Below are positions 1-5,198 of a DNA stretch of 16,277 bases, piece after piece. Position numbers and translations under genes: made by a program. The notes beneath the pieces are model-generated. The model searched no databases. It saw only the letters and a list, made by a program, of their open reading frames with translations, and was not told the origin of the DNA. The DNA comes from Eubacterium sp. (GTDB lineage Bacteria > Bacillota_A > Clostridia > Lachnospirales > Lachnospiraceae): the NCBI GenBank assembly GCA_023663915.1, contig JAMPGN010000080.1, forward strand, positions 1 to 16,277, written 5' to 3'. Position 1 is the first letter of the stretch. Each line of letters opens with the position of its first letter.

Positions 1-2054
1 CCAAAATGTCGCTCGGATTAAGGGACTATCTTCCGACCAATTATCCGAATGCGACGGTAACGGAATATGATAATTTTCATGATACATTCGACGCTGTGTA
101 TAATGATAAGGCTGGCAGTTTTATCGCCTATTCAAGCATAGTCCAGCGTCAGTTGAGCGGTTATGACAAGGCGAATGAACTGAAAGTCAGCTATCTTGAC
201 AAAACCGAGGAACTTTGCTTGCTGGTAGACCAGGACTCCGCTGTTTTATCCGTAATCCTTAATAAGATGATAAACCAGATCAGCAGCGAGGAAATCACAG
301 GCACATTACTTCAATATGCAAGTATTGAGCAGGCGGAGCCTACGCTTACAGATTTCTTTAAACAGTATGCTTATCTTGTTGCAATCGTGTTTATCATATT
401 TTTCGCTGTACTTGCGCTGGTATTTATTTTCTACATCAAAAAATCCCGCGCATACAACAAACGGCAGGCACAAATGCAAAATTCGCTGGAAAACGCGCTT
501 GAACAGGCGGATGCAGCAAATAAGGCAAAGACAAACTTTTTGTCAAGCATGAGCCATGATATCCGCACTCCGATGAATGCCATTGTCGGCATGACGGATA
601 TTGCCAAAAAACATACGGATGATCAAGAAAAATTAAATGACTGTCTTGATAAGATAACGCTGTCGAGCCAGCACCTTTTGACGCTGATCAATGATGTCCT
701 TGACATTTCCAAAATCGAAAGCGGCAAACTCACGCTCGCTCCGATTAATTTTTCGCTGCGCAGGTTAGTGGAAAATCTTGTCAATATCGTGCGCCCTATG
801 ATAAAGTCCAGAGCGCAGGAATTTGACGTGCATATCCACGGCATAGACTGCGAAATATTGTACGGCGACGAACTGCGTATCAGCCAAGTATTCATCAATA
901 TTTTAAGCAATGCGGTGAAATATACGCCGGAGGGCGGCAAAATCATACTTGATTTGTACGAAGAACATATCGACGAACAGACGGTACGGCTTACCTATGT
1001 TGTCCAAGATAATGGAATCGGCATGAGCCATGAATATATGGGTCATATGTTCGATGCGTTTACCCGCGCCGACGACAGCCGCACCAACAAAATACAGGGT
1101 ACCGGGCTTGGGCTTGCCATCGTGAAGCAGATGGTTATGCTGATGAATGGTACAATCGATTGCGAAAGCGAGCTGAATAAGGGGACTACGTTTACAGTCA
1201 AACTCGAACTGCCCATAGGAGAGGAAGAGGATCGTGAATATATGATTCCGCCGATTGACATTCTGCTTGTGGACGACGATGAAATATTCCTTACCGTCAC
1301 GGAGCACGTTATAGAAGAAATGGGCGCAAAAGTGGAAACGGCTGGATACGGCGAACAAGCGATTGAACTCGTCAAAAAACGACACGAGGCAGGCAGCGAT
1401 TATGCCATTGCCATGGTTGACTGGAAAATGCCGGAGATGGACGGCGGACAAACGGTGCGCGCCATACGTGCTATTGCAGGCGCAAATACGTCGATCATAC
1501 TTGTGACCGCCTACGACTGGTCGGATATCGAGGAAGAGGCGAAAAACAGCGGCGCAGATGGATTCATATGCAAGCCCTTGTTTAAGTCGTACTTGTCGGA
1601 AAAGATAGAGCATATACTCAAAGCGGATGAAGGAAGCAATATTATTACGGAAAACGGAAATGAAGACCTCAAAGGACTACATATACTCATAGCCGAGGAT
1701 AACGACATTAACTGGGAGGTTGCAAGCGAGGTACTTGGTATGTACGAAATTGCCACCGAACACGCCGAAAACGGAAAGCAGGCTGTGGAAATGATGGAAA
1801 ACGCAGCAGATGGCAAATATGACCTGATATTGATGGATGTTCAAATGCCTATTATGAACGGTAGAGAGGCAACGGTGGAAATACGTAAATCATCACGAGA
1901 TTATGTCAAAAATATCCCCATCATAGCAATGACTGCGGATGCTTTCGCTGAGGATGTTGCTTCTTGTCTTGCCGCAGGCATGGACGGTCATGTGGCAAAA
2001 CCGATCGATACGGATAAACTCTGCCAGGAAATCAGACGTATTCTAAACAGGTGA
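1..2054 (+). CDS. Hybrid sensor histidine kinase with two receiver domains (5' end outside window)
   Basis: The frame is open to the left edge (an ATG at 6 is in frame, but the codon before it is also open), so the true start lies upstream. Counting from that ATG (682 residues), residues 1-110 resemble the second lobe of an extracellular solute-binding (SBP_bac_3-like) sensor, followed by one membrane helix at about 122-144. HisKA has the phosphoacceptor H184 in SHDIRTP. The ATPase domain has an N-box near 292-306, DNGIGM at 335-340 and GTGLGL at 365-370. Two receiver domains follow: D472 with K523, and D611 with K665. No Hpt domain is visible, so phosphotransfer onward would need a separate protein. 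It probably senses a small extracellular ligand and autophosphorylates at the membrane; the ligand and target cannot be told. Next to it, the genes switch to the minus strand. Family identity is sure; the signal is unknown. Confidence 0.93.
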   Translation, partial: KMSLGLRDYLPTNYPNATVTEYDNFHDTFDAVYNDKAGSFIAYSSIVQRQLSGYDKANELKVSYLDKTEELCLLVDQDSAVLSVILNKMINQISSEEITGTLLQYASIEQAEPTLTDFFKQYAYLVAIVFIIFFAVLALVFIFYIKKSRAYNKRQAQMQNSLENALEQADAANKAKTNFLSSMSHDIRTPMNAIVGMTDIAKKHTDDQEKLNDCLDKITLSSQHLLTLINDVLDISKIESGKLTLAPINFSLRRLVENLVNIVRPMIKSRAQEFDVHIHGIDCEILYGDELRISQVFINILSNAVKYTPEGGKIILDLYEEHIDEQTVRLTYVVQDNGIGMSHEYMGHMFDAFTRADDSRTNKIQGTGLGLAIVKQMVMLMNGTIDCESELNKGTTFTVKLELPIGEEEDREYMIPPIDILLVDDDEIFLTVTEHVIEEMGAKVETAGYGEQAIELVKKRHEAGSDYAIAMVDWKMPEMDGGQTVRAIRAIAGANTSIILVTAYDWSDIEEEAKNSGADGFICKPLFKSYLSEKIEHILKADEGSNIITENGNEDLKGLHILIAEDNDINWEVASEVLGMYEIATEHAENGKQAVEMMENAADGKYDLILMDVQMPIMNGREATVEIRKSSRDYVKNIPIIAMTADAFAEDVASCLAAGMDGHVAKPIDTDKLCQEIRRILNR

Positions 2055-2120
2055 GGTGTTCTGTCCGATGCAGGATGGGTGGAAGGAAGATGCGGCGGGG
2101 GAGTGGGTTAAGATGGAATT

Positions 2121-2369
2121 TTACTTTTTTGTCGCATCTTTGTGTGCCGTAATGATGGTATAGCTGTATGCGTTGACGGTTATGATATAGCCCTCTACAT
2201 GGACATACCAGTTTTTGCCGTTTCTGGAAATGACGGCGTGGTATGAGCGGATCTTGGCAGTGCACCACTCGACTACGTCGTCGGTATCTAGGGACAGATT
2301 TCTTTTGATCCGTATTGCGCCTAGGTCGGTTGTGTGGAGTTTGTCTAGGTTTTGTAGTAAGTCGTTCAT
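2121..2369 (-). CDS. DUF3781 family protein
   Basis: Predicted 82-residue cytosolic protein starting MNDLLQNLDKLHTTDLG. The run DDVVEWCTAKI, the segment GKNWYV and the end ITVNAYSYTIITAHK match my memory of the DUF3781 family, which is about this long; its function is unknown. The frame is open further upstream to a possible ATG at 2471 (116 residues). I chose the start at 2369 because a GAGGA ribosome binding site lies about 8 bases before it, whereas the 2471 ATG has none and the added 34 residues do not look like the family. It lies on the minus strand 124 bases after the next upstream gene (2493-2744) and convergent with the histidine kinase. The stop is close to the kinase end (66 bases between). 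Confidence 0.78.
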   Translation of the reverse strand: MNDLLQNLDKLHTTDLGAIRIKRNLSLDTDDVVEWCTAKIRSYHAVISRNGKNWYVHVEGYIITVNAYSYTIITAHKDATKK

Positions 2370-2492
2370 TGGTGAGATCCTCATCGAAAACCGTGTCAAA
2401 AGAACGATAGCGTTTATAATTATACGGTTTTTCATATCTTCGTATTCATCAAGTGCTGCCTTGGTTTCCATATTAGGAGCTGGGCATTTTAC

Positions 2493-2744
2493 CTAAAAAT
2501 AATTATGTATATATTTATTCGCTAAACCAAAATCTTTCTTATAGACATAAATAATATATTCACATGTATAGGCAGGATTCTCTCCATAACTTCCGGTTAT
2601 TGACCGAGTACCATTGCCGCCTCTTCGGTTGATGACTTTCACATAAGATTTGATTCCGTTATCATCTAAAATATTTCTTATTTTAGCTTGATCTTCCATG
2701 GAAAAAGTTGTGAAAATCATTTTTCGGTTAAATATTGTAAGCAT
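2493..2744 (-). CDS. Small conserved-looking protein of unknown function
   Basis: Predicted 83-residue protein with a good ribosome binding site (AAGGAG on the minus strand, about 9 bases before the ATG). It has a beta-alpha-beta look: an initial strand (MIFTTFS), a helix (MEDQAKIRNILDDNGI), a second strand (KSYVKVINRR), a Gly/Ser-rich loop, then EYIIYVYKKDFGLANKYI. This order is reminiscent of small DUF2007-like 'putative signal-transducing' proteins, where a short ferredoxin-like fold reads like a stand-alone regulator domain; that comparison is from general appearance only. No signal peptide, membrane helix or catalytic motif is seen. It shares strand with the DUF3781 gene downstream and could be cotranscribed. 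Function unknown. Confidence 0.62.
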   Translation of the reverse strand: MLTIFNRKMIFTTFSMEDQAKIRNILDDNGIKSYVKVINRRGGNGTRSITGSYGENPAYTCEYIIYVYKKDFGLANKYIHNYF

Positions 2745-2817
2745 CGTGGTGAACTCCTTCTCGTTTTCCCTTTTTTGGATTAGGTTGGAAGCCCCCTTTT
2801 TGATAAATGGCGTGTTT

Positions 2818-3169
2818 TCAGGATTTTTTGTTATTATTTTGCTTTATTATGCAATATCTTTTCATTTTTGTTGAGCCTGTCTCTGAAATTTTTCTATCAG
2901 CAACTAATATTTTCAATAATGTTCTTGCCCTTGTCCTGCCTACATCTAGCCATTCTGCCACTTCCTCTACTTTATATCCGGTATCTGGCTGCATTCGGCT
3001 TAAAATTTGTTCCATTTGTTTCTTCATTTTTTCTGTCACTTTTTTTCTGTCGCTTTTTAACCTCTGCATTGACAAATGACAGTTTTAAAATTGTTCTATC
3101 TGGAGCATACTCTTCTAAATTGAGATAAATCAAACATCTGACACCTCCGAAGCCGACTTTAGTTTCCAA
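2818..3169 (-). pseudogene. Remnant of an AlbA_2/ATPase (COG2865-type) protein C-terminus, frameshifted
   Basis: Two overlapping minus-strand frames read as one decayed gene tail. The first (from 3169) contains LEEYAPDRTILKLSF, typical of the end of the ATPase domain in AlbA_2/RecG-like proteins. The second (2818-3075) reads KSDRKKVTEKMKKQ and then a winged helix ending in YCIIKQ. Removing one base from the T5 run at 3054-3058 (A5 on the coding strand) joins them into about 116 continuous residues. The winged helix resembles the C-terminal 57 residues of the ATPase at 13583-15094: both carry IL-x2-M, K-x2-E-x-AE-x-L, R-x3-LLK-x-LV and a final G-x-TK-x3-Y. There is no start codon with a ribosome binding site, and the upstream part is absent because the MGMT-like gene ends 7 bases before it. 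The 2818-3075 frame alone might still make a small DNA-binding protein. Confidence 0.6.
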
Positions 3170-3175
3170 CAGGAA

Positions 3176-3652
3176 TTATAATTCAAAAAGCACATCCTCA
3201 TAATCCTTCACAAAATACCGTATATTCGTTCTTCCCTTCTGAATAATCGTGTGCCCCTCGGATTCCAGTTTCTCCTTCTGTGCCTCGATTCCGCCGGGAT
3301 ATTTCGCATTTAATTCACCGTTTGCCTTTAGCGTTCTCCAATAAGGCGTTTCATCGTCGGCTCGCTGGTGGCTTGCCCATGCCGCAATCGATACGAAAAT
3401 CCCTGCGGTGATAGGTTCTGTAAAATCTGCGTCGTTTTTGGCGGCGAAATATTCACGGATTTTGCCGACTGTGATCACTTTTCCATAAGGAATCTGCCGC
3501 ATAACGCGGTCATAGTCGATCGGCGGTGCAAAGTACATTTTCTCCCCGCCGTATTTTTCGATGCTTTTGGAATCCGTAATGATCTGGAATTTCGGCATGT
3601 CCTTGTTGTCATGCAGCATAGCGTTGAAATCTTTTTTGTCCTCGTTCGCCAT
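3176..3652 (-). CDS. MGMT-family alkyltransferase-like (ATL) protein lacking the catalytic cysteine
   Basis: Predicted 158-residue protein with an AGGAGG ribosome binding site about 10 bases before the ATG. The C-terminal two thirds follow the DNA-binding fold of O6-alkylguanine-DNA alkyltransferases: IPYGKV at 54-59, a helical segment TAGIFVSIAAWASHQ, then TPYWRTL-x2-NGEL and GIEAQKEKLESEG at 121-133. The place of the active-site PCHR is PYWR (103-106), so the methyl-accepting cysteine is absent. In known ATL proteins such a domain binds alkylated bases without removing the alkyl group and flags them for excision repair; that role is inferred here. The first about 45 residues are not family-like and are of unknown use. 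It stands alone with its own likely promoter (3776-3804) and a hairpin in its leader. Identity of the fold is fairly sure; function is less so. Confidence 0.78.
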   Translation of the reverse strand: MANEDKKDFNAMLHDNKDMPKFQIITDSKSIEKYGGEKMYFAPPIDYDRVMRQIPYGKVITVGKIREYFAAKNDADFTEPITAGIFVSIAAWASHQRADDETPYWRTLKANGELNAKYPGGIEAQKEKLESEGHTIIQKGRTNIRYFVKDYEDVLFEL

Positions 3653-3699
3653 ATGCGCTACCTCCTATTAGTAAATGGCATTAGAAATCGCCATTTCGG

Positions 3700-3734
3700 T
3701 CTTGCAAAAGCTTGCATCTATGGCTTTTGCAAGA
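3700..3734. repeat. Perfect inverted repeat in the ATL gene leader
   Basis: A 12-base arm at 3700-3711 (TCTTGCAAAAGC) is exactly complementary to 3723-3734, with an 11-base loop. It lies between the likely minus-strand promoter and the ribosome binding site of the MGMT-like gene, so it would form a hairpin in that mRNA leader. No run of T follows on either side, so it is unlikely to be a terminator. It could be an operator, an RNA stabiliser or part of a small dispersed palindrome. Confidence 0.7.
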
Positions 3735-3775
3735 GGCGGGAAGTGTAATTTGTTATGTCGTTTACTATCATTCTA

Positions 3776-3804
3776 AGCATAGTGCATTTGATTTGTTTAT
3801 GCAA
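3776..3804 (-). promoter_or_regulatory. Likely promoter of the ATL gene
   Basis: On the minus strand TTGCAT (3799-3804) and TATGCT (3776-3781) are spaced by 17 bases, a sigma-A-like arrangement (3/6 and 4/6 matches). Transcription would start near 3769, giving a leader of about 115 bases that contains the hairpin at 3700-3734. Confidence 0.45.
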
Positions 3805-3876
3805 TGAGACTGTTTTTATTTTTGAAAAATTTTTTAAAAAATCTAATTGATAAAAATTCTCAATATCAAAAAAGTA

Positions 3877-3905
3877 TTGACATATGAGTTAGTATATGCT
3901 AACCT
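3877..3905 (+). promoter_or_regulatory. Likely promoter of the fur-feo operon
   Basis: A perfect -35 hexamer TTGACA (3877-3882) is followed after 17 bases by TAACCT (3900-3905), a weak -10. The palindrome at 3888-3903 fills the space between the hexamers and overlaps the -10, the classic position for a repressor site. Confidence 0.5.
3888..3903. promoter_or_regulatory. Operator-like palindrome 1, GTTAG-N6-CTAAC
   Basis: GTTAGTATATGCTAAC: the five-base arms are perfect and only two inner positions break the symmetry. It sits inside the promoter. The shape recalls the cores of DtxR/IdeR-type boxes (TTAGGTTAG/CTAACCTAA) more than the TGATAAT-type Fur box. Which protein binds is not shown; the Fur-like protein encoded next door is the first candidate. 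Confidence 0.6.
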
Positions 3906-3918
3906 TTGCTTAAAGATG

Positions 3919-3934
3919 GTTAGCGAGTGCTAAC
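3919..3934. promoter_or_regulatory. Operator-like palindrome 2, GTTAGC-N4-GCTAAC
   Basis: GTTAGCGAGTGCTAAC: perfect six-base arms around GAGT. Its centre is 31 bases from that of palindrome 1, about three helical turns, so two bound dimers would lie on the same face. It falls just downstream of the expected transcription start. Confidence 0.62.
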
Positions 3935-4128
3935 TAAATGCAAATTTCAACATATTCTATATTATAACCTTATGTATGCATCATAGTCAGAGATATATAG
4001 TAAAGCCTTTCATAGAAACTTGGATATATCATAAACCTTGTGTACATACATAATCAAATTTCAGCAAAACAAAGTGTAAAAGGTGTTATATAAATAACGC
4101 GCGGGACGAAAAGGGAGATGTACAGACC

Positions 4129-4605
4129 GTGGGAAAAACAGGAAATGGAAAGTCGGATGGAGGAGTTTACTACCGTGTAACGAAACAGAAGGAATATATT
4201 TTGGCGAAACTGCGGGAACGCGGATTACGGATTACAAACCAGAGACAGCTTATCATCGATTGCATTTTACAAAACGAATTTAGCTGCTGCAAGGAGATTT
4301 ACTGTCAGGTCTGTAAGATTGATCCCTCGATTGGGATAGCGACGGTGTACCGCGTGGTCAATATGCTGGAGGAAGTCGGGGCGATCAACCGCAAGAATAT
4401 GTACCATGTCTGTTTTGAGGAAGAGCCGGCGACGGTACATAGCTGTATGGTACAGTTTGACGATCAGACGCAGGTCAGTTTAAGTCCTGAGGAGTGGAAT
4501 AAGATTGTGAAAGCTGGACTGAGGTCCTGCGGGTATCTGGATAACCGCAATGTGGAATTGATTGAGCTTAGGGAAGACAGTGACAATGTTGCAGCAGTAA
4601 TCTAA
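4129..4605 (+). CDS. Diverged Fur-family transcriptional regulator
   Basis: Predicted 158 residues from a GTG start; AAGGGAG at 4111-4117 lies 11 bases upstream and there is no in-frame ATG before residue 79. Residues 30-92 match the Fur winged helix: RGLRITNQRQLIIDCIL and the recognition helix ATVYRVVNMLEEVGAINR. The C-terminal half is unusual. Normal Fur proteins have a His-rich metal motif (HHHxxH-like) and CxxC pairs; here one sees only VHSCMVQF (103-110) and scattered cysteines (C53, C54, C59, C62, C95, C106, C134). It may therefore sense something other than Fe(II), or bind metal through other ligands. It heads the feo operon, with feoA1 starting 19 bases after its stop, so it most likely regulates iron uptake and itself through the palindromes upstream. 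Family call sure; effector unknown. Confidence 0.85.
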   Translation: MGKTGNGKSDGGVYYRVTKQKEYILAKLRERGLRITNQRQLIIDCILQNEFSCCKEIYCQVCKIDPSIGIATVYRVVNMLEEVGAINRKNMYHVCFEEEPATVHSCMVQFDDQTQVSLSPEEWNKIVKAGLRSCGYLDNRNVELIELREDSDNVAAVI

Positions 4606-4624
4606 TGAGAAGGAGATGAAAGTT

Positions 4625-4834
4625 ATGCCATTAACATTTGCGAAAGAGGGAGAACCTGCTTCTATTAAAAAGGTAGGCGGCAAAGAGGAGACGAGACAAT
4701 TTCTGGAGAATCTCGGATTTGTGACGGGAGCCGCTGTGACGGTAATTTCTACGGTAGGTGGAAATCTGATTGTAAACATCAAAGATTCTAGGATTGCAAT
4801 CGGCAGGGACATGGCAAGCCGGATCATGGTATAA
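4625..4834 (+). CDS. feoA: FeoA domain protein 1
   Basis: Predicted 69-residue SH3-like FeoA protein, the small cytosolic partner of the ferrous iron transporter FeoB. The family pattern is visible: a short first strand with EPASIKKVGG, a helix ETRQFLENLGFVTGAAVTV, and GGNLIVNIKDSRIAIGRDMASRI, which corresponds to the usual 'G-x-R-I-A-L-x-x-x-x-A-x-x-I' end. I start at 4625 (MPLTF) because AGGAG at 4611-4615 is 9 bases before it; the in-frame ATG at 4616 overlaps that site and is probably not used. It lies between the Fur-like gene and a second feoA. Two FeoA genes in one operon are common in Clostridia. Confidence 0.88.
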   Translation: MPLTFAKEGEPASIKKVGGKEETRQFLENLGFVTGAAVTVISTVGGNLIVNIKDSRIAIGRDMASRIMV

Positions 4835-4845
4835 GTTGGTGTAAA

Positions 4846-4887
4846 TTAGTCAGATTTTGTTTTTGCCTATAGGTAAGTTCTGACTAA
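4846..4887. repeat. Inverted repeat between the two feoA genes
   Basis: TTAGTCAGA (4846-4854) is exactly complementary to TCTGACTAA (4879-4887); the 24-base gap is T-rich and contains the palindrome CCTATAGG. In RNA this is a 9-bp hairpin without a T-run after it, so a poor terminator; on DNA the right arm contains CTAAC, the half-site of the upstream palindromes. It could be an attenuator, a processing site setting the feoA1/feoB ratio, or a second regulator site. The 120-base gap is long for this operon. Confidence 0.5.
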
Positions 4888-4954
4888 CTAAAATATATAA
4901 CTGCACGTTTGCGTCTGACGGCTCAGATGTGCAGACGGAGAAAGGAGCATGGAA

Positions 4955-5176
4955 ATGAGAACATTAAAGGAAGTATCCTGCGGTGAAACCGTGACGGTCA
5001 AGAAATTATCGGGCGAGGGACCGGTCAAGAGACGCATCATGGATATGGGAATCACAAAAGGAGTCCCGGTCTATGTCCGCAAGGTAGCGCCTTTGGGCGA
5101 TCCCGTGGAAGTGACGGTACGCGGATATGAATTATCCTTGCGTAAAGCGGATGCAGAAATGATAGAAGTCGAGTGA
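4955..5176 (+). CDS. feoA: FeoA domain protein 2
   Basis: Predicted 73 residues starting MRTLKEVSCGETVTVKKL. It carries the FeoA pattern GPVKRRIMDMGITKGVPVYV followed by APLGDPVEVTVRGYELSLRKADAEMIEV, closer to textbook FeoA than the first copy (the 'D-P-x-x-x-x-x-R-G-x-x-L-x-L-R-K-x-x-A' block is complete). The start at 4955 is preferred over the in-frame ATG at 4949 because AGGAG at 4943-4947 is 7 bases from 4955 but only 1 base from 4949. feoB begins 22 bases after its stop, so the two are surely cotranscribed. FeoA is thought to bind FeoB in the cytosol and tune its activity. Confidence 0.92.
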   Translation: MRTLKEVSCGETVTVKKLSGEGPVKRRIMDMGITKGVPVYVRKVAPLGDPVEVTVRGYELSLRKADAEMIEVE

Positions 5177-5198
5177 GTGATAATAGGAGGAGGAAAAA

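Larger units (their letters stand above)
3653..4128. other. Intergenic region between the ATL gene and the iron operon
   Basis: 476 bases without a gene, facing two outward transcription units. It holds a leader hairpin (3700-3734) and a likely promoter (3776-3804) for the minus-strand ATL gene, and a TTGACA promoter with two palindromes (3877-3934) for the iron operon. From 3935 to 4110 lies an AT-rich leader in which I see no gene, RNA motif or terminator; it would be an unusually long 5' UTR (about 215 bases) if the promoter at 3877 is the only one. The Fur gene ribosome binding site AAGGGAG is at 4111-4117. Confidence 0.7.

Noticed and set aside
903..1613. Long minus-strand open frame (236 codons) inside the histidine kinase gene
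   Set aside because: It lies wholly opposite a well-supported kinase with all motifs, and its translation shows no recognisable domain or ribosome binding site.
2087..2140. Inverted repeat AAGATGCG/CGCATCTT after the histidine kinase, as a terminator
   Set aside because: Only 8 bp with a 38-base gap and the right arm falls inside the DUF3781 coding end; likely chance.
3935..4110. Riboswitch in the long leader of the fur-feo operon
   Set aside because: I see no recognisable aptamer core or terminator/antiterminator pair, only AT-rich sequence with short palindromes.
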